Below are positions 45,839-54,546 of a stretch of 64,000 bases of DNA, in pieces. The stretch spans positions 3,410,001 through 3,474,000 of the forward strand of contig NZ_CP109785.1 in assembly GCF_025913575.1 (NCBI RefSeq), written 5' to 3'. The number at the start of each line of letters is the position of its first letter. The stretch's first letter is position 1. The translations under genes and the position numbers were made by a program. The notes under the pieces are model-generated. The model made no database searches, was not told the origin of the DNA, and was given only the letters and a program-made list of their open reading frames with translations. The stretch is from Halocatena marina (GTDB lineage: Archaea > Halobacteriota > Halobacteria > Halobacteriales > Haloarculaceae).

Positions 45839-46429
45839 ATGAGCAAACCAGAGATTCCCGGTTACACCTTCGGTGAGCGGTCAGTCCCGGACGCTCCGAT
45901 CGAGATGGATGAGTTCGAACGCCTGAAACAGTCTGTGATGTTCTCGGACGAAGACGATCGATACCTACGGATGGCCGGCGAGGTACTGGACGGACAGACC
46001 GATGAGATCCTCGATCTGTGGTACGGGTTTGTCGCCGACCACGATTTCTTACTATACTACTTCACGGATGGGCACGGAACCCCGAACGAGGAGTATCTCG
46101 AACGTGTCAGAGATCGGTTTGGTCAGTGGATTCGCGATACGTGTGATACTCCGTACGGCCGCGACTGGCTCGATTACCAGTTCGAGATCGCTCGTCGTCA
46201 CCACCGGACCGAAAAAAATCAGACGGACGAGGTCGACGCTGTACCAAATATCGATCTCCGATACGTCATCGGGTTTATTTACCCTATTACGGCGACAATC
46301 CGCACGTTCCTCGAAAACAGTGGCTACAGCGATGCGGATGTCGACAAAATGTATCACGCGTGGTTCAAATCTGTGACACTGCAGGTGTCAATATGGAGTT
46401 ATCCATACACGACGGACGACGACTGGTAA
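45839..46429 (+). CDS. Protoglobin-like heme protein
   Basis: This 196-residue single-domain globin sensor is very like Methanosarcina protoglobin: IPGYTFG at the N-terminus, WLDYQFEIARRHH with the proximal His at 121 or 122, and IYPITATIRTFLENSGYS and WSYPYTTDDDW at the end. Protoglobins bind O2, CO and NO. No sensor output domain is attached. It has its own promoter region and no obvious partner; oxygen or NO sensing or detoxification is inferred. Confidence 0.9.
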   Translation: MSKPEIPGYTFGERSVPDAPIEMDEFERLKQSVMFSDEDDRYLRMAGEVLDGQTDEILDLWYGFVADHDFLLYYFTDGHGTPNEEYLERVRDRFGQWIRDTCDTPYGRDWLDYQFEIARRHHRTEKNQTDEVDAVPNIDLRYVIGFIYPITATIRTFLENSGYSDADVDKMYHAWFKSVTLQVSIWSYPYTTDDDW

Positions 46430-46478
46430 ACACGTCTCTCCGTGCGATCGTATCCCGAATAGTCGGGATTGTGCGGCG

Positions 46479-47198
46479 TTAGGACGGCCGGATTTCCCGT
46501 TTCATATCGTTTGCGCCTTTGACGGTTTCACGGACAGCGTCGACACCTTCGTCGTGAACGAGATCGCCAACGATGACAGTGTCTGCGTGCTGGGCCATTT
46601 CGTGAGCAGAGTCGTAATCGTGAATGCCGCCACCGTAGAAGAGACTCGCCGTATCGAGTGTCTCGTGGGCTGCCTGAACTATTTCGGGATCGCCCAGCGT
46701 GCCGGAGTACTCAATGTAAACGATCTGCTGTCCGAACATTTTCTCGGCAACTTCGGCGTAGGAAGCGACTTCGTCCGCTTCGAGATCACAGTTGGATTCC
46801 GTCACTGTGGCGACCGACGAGTCTGGATTGAGGACGATGTAGGCTTCTGTGAACGTCTTTTCCCAATTGATGTCACCATCGAGCCGCACCCACTCCTTGT
46901 GAACGCCGGTCGTCCAAGCGACGTCCCCCGCGTTAAAAACGACGGGAATAAGATATCCGTCCAGTGCATCTGAGTGAACGACTGCACCGTCGTGACTCGG
47001 TTCGATGTACACCGGGAGCTGGTATTTTCCACACGCCTCGATGACGCGGCTCATTTTCTCTTCGGTCATCCCTGTGGTTCCACCGACAGCAATAGCGTCG
47101 GTGCCCGTCGCACACACGTCCTCGAACGTCTCCCCATCGATGAGTGTCTTATCGGGATCGATCTTGACGATGTGATCCCAGTCGTCCCACGGATTCAT
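46479..47198 (-). CDS. Geranylgeranylglyceryl phosphate synthase (PcrB/GGGPS family)
   Basis: GGGPS joins sn-glycerol-1-phosphate to geranylgeranyl diphosphate, the first archaeal ether-lipid bond. This 239-residue TIM barrel carries [12 protein letters not shown] at the start, [36 protein letters not shown] and the phosphate-binding [11 protein letters not shown] with VGDLVHDEG. The ATG at 47198 is chosen because it starts with the conserved [10 protein letters not shown]. Membrane-associated, monocistronic. Confidence 0.92.
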   Translation of the reverse strand: MNPWDDWDHIVKIDPDKTLIDGETFEDVCATGTDAIAVGGTTGMTEEKMSRVIEACGKYQLPVYIEPSHDGAVVHSDALDGYLIPVVFNAGDVAWTTGVHKEWVRLDGDINWEKTFTEAYIVLNPDSSVATVTESNCDLEADEVASYAEVAEKMFGQQIVYIEYSGTLGDPEIVQAAHETLDTASLFYGGGIHDYDSAHEMAQHADTVIVGDLVHDEGVDAVRETVKGANDMKREIRPS

Positions 47199-47323
47199 GT
47201 TTCTCTCCACCCGACCCCCAGACAAAACGGCTTCGGAACGACGAGCACGGAGGTATTACGCACTACCCTTCCACGATAGTCATCGTTCACAGTGCCAATC
47301 GCGCTTGCTGTCTTAGTATCTGC

Positions 47324-48595
47324 CTACTCGTTTGCGAGCCGTTGGATCGTTTCGCTCAGCACATCGACGCCGATCGGGAGCGACGTTTCGTCCACGTCGA
47401 AGGTCGCGGTGTGATGTCCACCGGGATGGTCAGTTCCAACGCCGATGTAGGCTGCCGTGCCGCCGTTGTCTTGGACGCGTTGCATGAGATAGGTGGCGTC
47501 CTCACTTCCACCGAGGCTGTCCCGATCGAGAACAGTTTCTACGCCATCCGTGTCGCTCGCCACATCAGAGACAATCTTGACGATCTCGTCGTCGCTTCTT
47601 GCACTCGGAGCGTCTCCTACTGATTCGATATCGACCGTACAACCGTGCATTTCGGCAGCGCTTTCGATAACGCGCATCGCCCGCTCTTGCATGTATGCTT
47701 TGAGTTCGGTCGTCTCTCCGCGGACTTCGCCTTCGAGCCGAGCTGTTTCTGGGATGATGTTCGTCGCGCTGCCTCCCTCGATGACGCCCGGGTTGACGCG
47801 TGTCGCACCGTCTTCGTGTCGAGGAATGGCATAGAGATTTTGCACTGCAGCAGCGAGCGCCTGCACTGCGTTGTCTCCTTTGCTCGGCTGTGCACCTGCG
47901 TGAGCGGGTTCGCCGGTGAACGTCGCCTCGAAGTGATGTACCGCAAGAAAGCCGTCGATTCCGGCGACGATTTCGCCCGTTGGATGATCGAGACCGACGT
48001 GGGCAGCGAGCAAATGATCACAGTCGTCCAACTGTCCACTCTCTGCGATCGCCTTCCCGCCGCCAATGACTTCCTCAGCAGGCTGGAAGACGACTTTCAA
48101 TGTTCCCTCGAAATCGCTCTCGACGATGGATTCGATGACGCCGAGTCCGTAGGTGGTGTGTGCATCGTGACCGCAGGCGTGCATCGCATCCGTTTCGGAG
48201 CGAAATCCTTCGGCTACAGGGGTGTGGTTCTCATCAGTGCTCTCAGAACGCGGAAGCCCGTCGATGTCGACCCGGAGACCGATCGTTGGTCCTTCTCCCT
48301 GTTGAATGACGGCAAGCACACCGGTGACACCGCCCGCCGTCTGGTCGAGAACGTCTTCGCGCGCACCCGCATCGCGGGCCGCCTCGTACCAGCGGTCGAT
48401 CTCCTCATCGTCAGGAACTCCCATACGCGAATCGGCATCAATAAGATCGGATCCAACGAGCAATGTGTCGACACCGATTGATTCGAGTTCGTCGACGATA
48501 CGACTCGTGGTACGGAACTCACGCCACGCTGGCTCTGGATGGCGGTGAAGATCGCGGCGAAGGGAAACGAGTCGATCGTACTGTCCGTGACTCAT
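47324..48595 (-). CDS. M20-family amidohydrolase/peptidase
   Basis: This 423-residue zinc enzyme belongs to the amidohydrolase (hippurate hydrolase, aminoacylase-like) branch of peptidase family M20. The HACGHDAHT ligand segment (~138), VFQPAEEVIGGG with the catalytic/ligand Glu and AAHVGLDHP are visible, as is the lid dimerisation insert (GEPAHAG). These enzymes cleave N-acyl amino acids or indole conjugates. It is monocistronic, so substrate is not inferable. Confidence 0.88.
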   Translation of the reverse strand: MSHGQYDRLVSLRRDLHRHPEPAWREFRTTSRIVDELESIGVDTLLVGSDLIDADSRMGVPDDEEIDRWYEAARDAGAREDVLDQTAGGVTGVLAVIQQGEGPTIGLRVDIDGLPRSESTDENHTPVAEGFRSETDAMHACGHDAHTTYGLGVIESIVESDFEGTLKVVFQPAEEVIGGGKAIAESGQLDDCDHLLAAHVGLDHPTGEIVAGIDGFLAVHHFEATFTGEPAHAGAQPSKGDNAVQALAAAVQNLYAIPRHEDGATRVNPGVIEGGSATNIIPETARLEGEVRGETTELKAYMQERAMRVIESAAEMHGCTVDIESVGDAPSARSDDEIVKIVSDVASDTDGVETVLDRDSLGGSEDATYLMQRVQDNGGTAAYIGVGTDHPGGHHTATFDVDETSLPIGVDVLSETIQRLANE

Positions 48596-48651
48596 ACTCT
48601 CCCGTGGAGGAGCGGGAATATAAAATACGACTCTCTTTGAGTGCCATCGAA

Positions 48652-48981
48652 TTAGGTCCGACCTGCTCCCGTTCTGCGCTCGACATCGACCTCAACGTGG
48701 ATATCGTCGGGAAAATCACGGCCAGCAGTCGCACGAGCAAATTCGCTATGGCCGATGATGTGTATTGTTCGAGTGTAGATGGTATACCGCCACGAATCGA
48801 TCAGTCCGCCGTCTCTTCCAGGACAGTTCGAGAGTGGAACACGAACCGCGTTCGGTGATTTCGAGTGTGGGCCTTTCAACTCAGCACCCTTTCGCTTGGC
48901 TGTCTGTTTGATGTCGTTGACGACGTCATCGAGAACGCGACGGTCGCCGCTCGTGAACCGGAGTGTCGTAACGAAGGTCAT
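48652..48981 (-). CDS. uS10/mL48-family ribosomal protein paralogue
   Basis: The 109-residue protein resembles ribosomal protein uS10 (VTTLRFTSGDRRVLDDVVND, then KGPHSKSPNAVRVPLS and the closing HVEVDVE). The normal uS10 gene of haloarchaea sits with tuf/ef1a, not here, so this is an extra family member that is conserved in haloarchaea. Loop regions differ from uS10 (the rRNA-binding loop is GGLIDSWRYTIYTRT). It may assist a ribosome variant or act alone. It lies 56 bp upstream of the M20 gene. Confidence 0.8.
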   Translation of the reverse strand: MTFVTTLRFTSGDRRVLDDVVNDIKQTAKRKGAELKGPHSKSPNAVRVPLSNCPGRDGGLIDSWRYTIYTRTIHIIGHSEFARATAGRDFPDDIHVEVDVERRTGAGRT

Positions 48982-49197
48982 AGCAACTTTCCCACGGCTA
49001 ACAATAAAAACTCGTTCATCAGTTATGCGTCCCCCATCTCTGTGGTGAATGATTCTACTCCGTGTAACAGACGTCTGAGGCGGAGCTACTGCGATCCTCC
49101 GTGCGACTGGTGCGTGTCGATCGAAACTTTCGTAGGTGTTGTGAGAAAAGATGGCCAGGTCGATATTCTCTTAACTGAGGGTAGATTACTGTTATAC

Positions 49198-49626
49198 ATG
49201 ATTGAGGCCACGAGCGCCGGGGCAATCCTGTTCCGTGATACGCGTGGCCGTCGTGAGTACTTGCTCCTCAAAAGCCGAACGGGTGATTGGGAATTCCCGA
49301 AAGGCGGCGTTGAGGGGACCGAAGAGCTACAGCAGACGGCCATCCGCGAAGTCGCAGAAGAGGCTGGTATCGACAACATCCGGCTCATCGATGGATTTCG
49401 AGAGGATTACGACTACGTCTTCCAGGCTGGTAGCAGCACAATCCACAAAACAGTCCATCTGTTCATTGCGAAATCGTTCGAAGCGAGCGCAGAACTGTCG
49501 TCGGAACACAATGATTTGCAGTGGCGCGATTACGAACAAGCGATCAACACACTCACCCAAAACGGACCGCGATCCGTCCTCGAGAACGCGCATGTGTTTC
49601 TCGAAAATGGTGGGTTGAACAACTGA
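49198..49626 (+). CDS. Nudix hydrolase (diadenosine tetraphosphatase-like)
   Basis: From the ATG at 49198 this 142-residue protein has the Nudix box GGVEGTEELQQTAIREVAEEAGI (split here as GGVEGTEE and REVAEEAG) after DWEFPKG. The start pattern EATSAGAILFRDTRG resembles bis(5'-nucleosyl)-tetraphosphatase of the asymmetric type. It would hydrolyse Ap4A or other nucleoside polyphosphates. The open frame upstream of 49198 is not protein-like. Confidence 0.9.
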   Translation: MIEATSAGAILFRDTRGRREYLLLKSRTGDWEFPKGGVEGTEELQQTAIREVAEEAGIDNIRLIDGFREDYDYVFQAGSSTIHKTVHLFIAKSFEASAELSSEHNDLQWRDYEQAINTLTQNGPRSVLENAHVFLENGGLNN

Positions 49627-49752
49627 TACCGCTATCAAACCACCGCTTTGAGACAACGGAAATTGATACAATAACATAGAAACCGTGATCGATGTGTGGT
49701 TGATGGGACGCGCTACTGTGATGAATACCTGTAAATCACGAATGAGAGGACC

Positions 49753-50844
49753 GTGACATCGCCCGAGTTCACGTTCGAACTCCGTGTTTGCCAGTGGGCC
49801 GAGCAACACTGGCCACCCAGCCGATCAGCCACTGCCAGCAACGGTGAGAGCGACGGGGCAGCTCCGACCAACACCAATCCTGAACGAGTGCTGATTGCTC
49901 GTCAGCTCGGCACGAAACACCGGCGCTGGGACACTATTGTTATCGAAAGCGATCGGCAACGACTCGCTGAACGGGCACGATTTGGTTCCGAACGGCTCAA
50001 TTCTGATCTCCTGCACGTCGTTCAGAACGCGCCCTCAGAGTGGGTCTACTACCGGGATGTGCTCCCCGATCCTGGCTATCCATGGCGATACGTCCGCGAT
50101 GCAATTCACGTGGCCGATGATCGAGGAATCATCGAAACTCGCCGGCAGGGAAATCGCATCGAGATCCGTCGCAAGTGGCCGTACCCCGACTGGGTTCGCC
50201 GTATCGTAGCGATCGAGAACAAACCCGACCTCGATGCGAGTGCAGCTGATTCTCTCTCGGATCAGCTACAACGTGATGTCGCACTCTCGCTTGCGGATGA
50301 GGTCTGGGTAGCAACACGAACGACCGGCGCGACGGTCGAACCAGCGCTTCTCGAACGTCTCCCGATTGACGTCGGTATTCTCACTGTGGATCGCGCGACC
50401 GAGCGCAAGTCGCTCGATGTGACGGTAGCGTGGCATCCTCGTTCGCTCGATAGTGGCGGTGTCGGTACGCGTATTCTTGATCGTCCCGACGGTGGCGCGT
50501 ACGACCACTCTGCAGCCCAATTCGAGTACGCTGACACCGACTGGAAAGCCACAAAACGACTCGAAATAGCCGAACGAGCGTACGAACGAGGCTGGCGTTC
50601 GTACGTCGAAACGATGCGCCCGGACTGTCGTCACTTCACCCTCTGCTGTTCTGCTGGTGACTCGCTCCCGTGGTGTCAAGCGAAGAATCGATCGCAAACG
50701 TCCAGCGAGTGTTCGGGGTCGTGTCCGTCGTTCGAACCGGAACCTCCCACGTGGCGCACACACGGCTGGCCCATCGAAGGCGGTCCCGGAAACGGCCTCA
50801 AGCATCTCCTCGACCGTCAACGGGAGCGCCAACGTCGGTACTGA
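49753..50844 (+). CDS. DUF5787 protein, probable Fe-S PD-(D/E)XK nuclease
   Basis: This 363-residue protein begins at a GTG preceded by GAGAGGA. The core resembles a restriction-endonuclease fold: Asp60 (RRWDTIVIE), Glu155-x-Lys157 (VAIENKPDL) and Gln171 (QLQRDVALSLADEVWVAT) would form the catalytic D-ExK-Q. A winged-helix-like segment (about 85-145) sits between Asp60 and ExK. One cysteine (C13) is N-terminal and several (C292, C298, C299, C308, C320, C324) are C-terminal, an arrangement like the Fe-S clusters of Cas4 and AddB. Nuclease activity is inference; the family name is from memory. Confidence 0.6.
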   Translation: MTSPEFTFELRVCQWAEQHWPPSRSATASNGESDGAAPTNTNPERVLIARQLGTKHRRWDTIVIESDRQRLAERARFGSERLNSDLLHVVQNAPSEWVYYRDVLPDPGYPWRYVRDAIHVADDRGIIETRRQGNRIEIRRKWPYPDWVRRIVAIENKPDLDASAADSLSDQLQRDVALSLADEVWVATRTTGATVEPALLERLPIDVGILTVDRATERKSLDVTVAWHPRSLDSGGVGTRILDRPDGGAYDHSAAQFEYADTDWKATKRLEIAERAYERGWRSYVETMRPDCRHFTLCCSAGDSLPWCQAKNRSQTSSECSGSCPSFEPEPPTWRTHGWPIEGGPGNGLKHLLDRQRERQRRY

Positions 50845-50870
50845 TAACGTACAGATTCAGCTCACACGCG

Positions 50871-51341
50871 TTATTCGAGTACTTCGACGGTTATCTCGCT
50901 TCGCTCGATGGCGAGTCGGAACGTCGGGACTGTCTTTTGAACGACCTCGACGAGTCCCCGGTCTTGGAGCTTCCGGAGCGCAGAGCGCACCTCGTCTGTC
51001 GTTGGATCGAGCCCGGTGTCACGTACCCCATGAAGCACCGAGACGACGCTCTCTGGTTCCGCGTCTGGCTCTGCAATCACATCGATAATACACGCCTGCA
51101 GTTCGGGAACGCTGAGAACATCCTCGTCTGATTCCATCCCTACTAGTTTGGCGGCTTCCGGCGTTGCGCGGATCAGACTGTTCTCATCGCGGTAGTAATA
51201 CTCCTTTAGCTCCGACTCGAGGTACTGGTGAATCTCACTTCCACTGTCGATCCCCCACCGATCTTGTAATTCTTTGTTCTTGGTCGGCTGGAGGGCTACT
51301 ACGTCCGCAAGTCGCTCTTTCGCTTCGTCGGAAAGTGTCAC
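50871..51341 (-). CDS. DUF5797 protein, winged-helix-like
   Basis: This 156-residue haloarchaeal protein matches DUF5797. Residues ~4-60 suggest a winged helix (DEAKERLADVVALQPTKNKELQDRWGIDSGSEIH...ELKEYYYRDENSLIRATPEAAKLVG) and ~85-156 a second helical wing (TTDEVRSALRKLQDRGLVEVV). It has no cysteine cluster or signal. It converges tail-to-tail with the DUF5787 gene, 26 bp between stops. A transcriptional or nucleic-acid-binding role is probable. Confidence 0.65.
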   Translation of the reverse strand: MTLSDEAKERLADVVALQPTKNKELQDRWGIDSGSEIHQYLESELKEYYYRDENSLIRATPEAAKLVGMESDEDVLSVPELQACIIDVIAEPDAEPESVVSVLHGVRDTGLDPTTDEVRSALRKLQDRGLVEVVQKTVPTFRLAIERSEITVEVLE

Positions 51342-51525
51342 TACCGTCGGTTACGAGCGTGGGATACATCGAAGTTGCGACATCCCACGCTTGTGATCTC
51401 CCCAACTGTCACTCCTCTTACGGTCGTTCTGTCATCTTCGATACTACCGGATCGATGGCTGGGTATCGCAGGTCTCCAGCTGCGATAGCACTCAACTATG
51501 CTGTAACGAAGGCACGACAGTTCAG

Positions 51526-52557
51526 TCAGCCTTCGTCTGGTGATTCGAACCCGCCAGTGTCACCAGCACGATCCGACCCACTGTCTTCGAGAGAGACCGA
51601 TTCCTGTGCGCCTTCGACCCAGTTGGAAATGTTGTCTGCAATATACTCTTTCGAGCCGAGTGCCCCGCCAACACCGACAGCGATAATGAACGCGATAGCA
51701 AGCGCGCCAAAGAGTGCGGTCATCACGATCGTAAAGAGCGTGTTGAGAATGGAGGCTTCGAACCCAGCCGTTTGGAGTGCCATCGTAATCGTGAGATAGT
51801 AGATGAATATTTTAATGCCGGTTCCGATGAGGTCGGTCAGTCGACGGGTATCCGTATCGGCAATCTGAGTGCCGATCCAATCACCCAGCCAGATTCCGAC
51901 CAACAGCACGATGAAACCACCGATGAACTGGGGAATGTACGCGGTGATTGTGGTAAGCAGCCCTGAGAGAATCGGAATGTTGAGCGTATCAGCGGCAGCG
52001 ATGAGTGTAAGGAAGTAGACGTACAGCGCGACGATCTGCCCGATGAGTCCACCGAGTCCACGCCTTGCGGTGAGTCCTTCGAGAGGTGTCCCTTTGAGAT
52101 GTACGTCGAACCCGAACCCTCCGATGAGGTCAGCGATGATGTCTTCGAGAACACGCCCGATGATGAACCCGATAACGAGAATGATCGCGGCTCCGAGGAT
52201 GACTGGCAGGTACGCCCCGATATCCGAGAGTAACTGAGTGAGTATCTGAATTCCGAGAATATCGGCAGCAGCCAATACCGCGAGGTAGTAGATGAAGTAC
52301 TTCAACAGTTTCCCCAGTCCGCGGGAGAGCCCTTCACCGTCGCTGTCTTTGTCTCCTAGCGGTGTCCCCCGGACGAATCGTCCGAAATTAGCCTCCTGAA
52401 GGACCGTTGTAACCACCCTTCCCAACAACCGACCGAGAACCCATCCGACGATCAGCACGATGATCGCCGCGACGAGTCGAGGGAGGAATGACGCCACATC
52501 CGAGGCAATATCCCCGAGAATTTGCTCTCCTCCCAGTTGAAGTACGATTCGGTTCAT
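51526..52557 (-). CDS. TM-helix repeat channel-like protein (MscS-related)
   Basis: From the ATG at 52557 (343 aa) the protein shows three tandem copies of the conserved TM-helix repeat (PF05552 type): VGWVLGRLLGRVV, VIGFIIGRVLEDI and LVGIWLGDWIGTQ, each followed by a second hydrophobic helix. These repeats occur in small-conductance mechanosensitive channel relatives. The MscS beta/vestibule domain is absent. A start seven codons upstream at 52578 is possible. The Ser/Asp-rich C-terminal tail is cytoplasmic. Confidence 0.78.
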   Translation of the reverse strand: MNRIVLQLGGEQILGDIASDVASFLPRLVAAIIVLIVGWVLGRLLGRVVTTVLQEANFGRFVRGTPLGDKDSDGEGLSRGLGKLLKYFIYYLAVLAAADILGIQILTQLLSDIGAYLPVILGAAIILVIGFIIGRVLEDIIADLIGGFGFDVHLKGTPLEGLTARRGLGGLIGQIVALYVYFLTLIAAADTLNIPILSGLLTTITAYIPQFIGGFIVLLVGIWLGDWIGTQIADTDTRRLTDLIGTGIKIFIYYLTITMALQTAGFEASILNTLFTIVMTALFGALAIAFIIAVGVGGALGSKEYIADNISNWVEGAQESVSLEDSGSDRAGDTGGFESPDEG

Positions 52558-53085
52558 GTCTTTTATACTAGATATCATTGTTGATCGTCGGTTGATAGCA
52601 CATATTTTGTTTGCTAAATTTAATGTGTGCTACCACATTTGTAATTGAGGCTTGGCACTAATTAAATATGGTGATTATTATTGTCTATAGAATATACCTA
52701 TAGAAATAATTTATTATTACGGGTAGAATTGACTAATTGGTTAGAGCTATGGAAGTATTAGCAATGTATGGCTTGTTGGGCAATCTGACGAATTCTGTTT
52801 GTAAGCCAAGTCGATCAGAATAACATACGTTAGGTGACAATTAACTACTGGCCTGATTTGATTGGTTCTTATATTGACATTCAGTAAATTTGGTACAAAA
52901 TTCAATCGAGCGCCACTAGATGACCGCCGCGAACGTCACGGCGCAACTCTAATCGATATACTGTGACACTGTTGACTCGTGGCTTGAGATAGGTGGCTGA
53001 TGATAACAGGCTCACTCACCGGTGTCTCATTTGGGTTTTGTACACAACGAGTAGCAGGAGTCGATGAGAACGATCTTCGACTTTT
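52558..53085. other. 528-bp AT-rich region without gene
   Basis: The stretch from 52580 to 52880 is markedly AT-richer than neighbours and has no frame over 30 codons worth calling. A perfect inverted repeat TCTATAG/CTATAGA (52684-52690 and 52698-52704) separated by AATATAC is the clearest site and could be an operator or TATA-rich promoter. Nothing else is recognised. Confidence 0.4.
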
Positions 53086-53949
53086 TTAGAGGCTAACGAC
53101 TGAACCAACGTAGATTACGACGACGAGGAAAATCCAGACAGCATCGACAAAGTGCCAATACATCGAGACAGTACTGACCGAAATGTGGCGTTCAGCGGAG
53201 TACTGGCCGTACAACGAGCGGATAAAGACGATGCCGAGAAGGGCCCCACCGAGTGAGACGTGCAGACCGTGGAGTCCCGTTAGACCGAAGAAGGCGCTTG
53301 CGAAGATGCCTTCGGTGAGCGTGAATCCTTCGTGGATAATGAACTCGTAGTACTCATACACCTGTCCACCGATGAAGACGATGCCGAGAAAGAGTGTTAG
53401 ACCGAGCCATCGAACGAATCGTGAATGATTCCCCTTCAGGAGTGCGAGGTGGGCGAGGTGAAGCGTAACACTGCTCACGACCAGAATCAACGTATTGACC
53501 AATACGATCGCGCCGAGCAGTCCCTCTGGAATATGGGTACCTGCCCAACTTCCACCGGCACGAATGAAGAAGTAGTAGACGAACCCGGCACCGAACGTTG
53601 CGATTTCACTCCCGAGAAAGAGCAACATTCCGAGGCGGAGCCCACGACCACTCGACTCAGACGCTTCACCGCTCCAGAAGTCGACGACGAACGCGTGGTA
53701 CAGCCAGCCGTAGAGACCAGCGAGGAAGACGAGTGTGCTTGCGATGAATACGATCGGACCGGCGAGTGGATCTACGAGCGGTTCGTCACCGTTACCCAGA
53801 ATGAACAGTCCGGCACCAATATAGAGGCCGGCCCCTCCGAAAGCTGCGATGAATGGCCACCAACTCGCCTCGCCGAAGCCGCGCGGCCAATCCTCAACGG
53901 CTGGCAAGTGGTGGTGTTCATCGTGTTCTTCCGTTGTCTCCATTGCCAT
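53086..53949 (-). CDS. coxC: Heme-copper oxidase subunit III
   Basis: Subunit III of a terminal oxidase, 287 residues from the ATG at 53949 with seven membrane helices. Matches are GMLLFLGSEIATFGAGFVYYF, TLHLAHLALLKG, FFGLTGLHGLHVSLGG and the closing YWHFVDAVWIFLVVVIYVG. Subunit III stabilises the proton-pumping core. No subunit I or II gene is in the window, so the operon is split. The N-terminal EEHDEHHHLPAV stretch is His-rich. Confidence 0.92.
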   Translation of the reverse strand: MAMETTEEHDEHHHLPAVEDWPRGFGEASWWPFIAAFGGAGLYIGAGLFILGNGDEPLVDPLAGPIVFIASTLVFLAGLYGWLYHAFVVDFWSGEASESSGRGLRLGMLLFLGSEIATFGAGFVYYFFIRAGGSWAGTHIPEGLLGAIVLVNTLILVVSSVTLHLAHLALLKGNHSRFVRWLGLTLFLGIVFIGGQVYEYYEFIIHEGFTLTEGIFASAFFGLTGLHGLHVSLGGALLGIVFIRSLYGQYSAERHISVSTVSMYWHFVDAVWIFLVVVIYVGSVVSL

Positions 53950-54546
53950 ATCCACGCTTGCAACCGCGACGGCAAAAAGCCTCCCAAACGACCGTGTCGA
54001 AATACTCCTTGGATCCTACATCCGATGTAGTTACTCGGCGCTTAGTCCTGAACACATTCGAACAACCGTCTCTCGGTAGGTTCTGAAGCTCTTATTTTAG
54101 AAACATATCTCATACCGACGGAACAACGGTTGGGGAGGGGCACCAACCTCCCCGAACCACTGACCATGAAATCGCATGAATGCACGAAGTGTAGACAACG
54201 CGGGGGAAGGCGTCTAAAGAACCCCTTTGCCCACTAGCGTGTGTCGGCGATTATGATCTGGAGTCTCTCCTCCCGGAGCGCGGACACGCCGCATTACTTA
54301 TTCACTAACTCAAGAAATAAAAACATTACTGTATTCATCAAAGCAAAAATAAATATTTAGCGGGATATATTCAATACGTAATTGGGACAAAATAGTACGT
54401 AGACGGTAGGTGTAGTGTGAATATACTCCTATGCGTTCGAGTACTGGGTCAGTTCGATGTCCGACAAGGATGATGTGTTTGTTACAAGAAATTGAGCAGC
54501 GTAGGAGACGAAACAGTAGTGGTCGTGTATACGAAAGCGAGGAATT
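53950..54546. other. 597-bp region without assigned gene
   Basis: This gap, between the coxC and gltB genes (both minus), has no credible coding frame. It contains a strong hairpin (see 54128-54158), a GCGTGT/ACACGC pairing around 54236-54288 enclosing a GGAG/CTCC hairpin, and a plus-strand mini-frame with CxxC starting at 54166 that ends after 23 codons. The GC-rich part (54120-54295) sits between AT-rich flanks, suggesting an RNA gene or a relic of a small mobile element. Confidence 0.35.
54128..54158. other. Strong hairpin GGTT-GGGGAGG / CCTCCCC-GAACC
   Basis: An 11-bp stem (GGTT plus GGGGAGG against CCTCCCC plus AACC, with one bulged G) closes the loop GGCACCAA. It is the most stable fold in the 53.95-54.55 kb gap. 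It may be the end of a small RNA or a transcription-related element; no T-run follows on either strand within ten bases. Confidence 0.55.

Noticed and set aside
54166..54237. Mini-frame with CxxC in the coxC-gltB gap, possible TnpB remnant
   Set aside because: Only 23 codons; no further TnpB or transposase similarity is visible.
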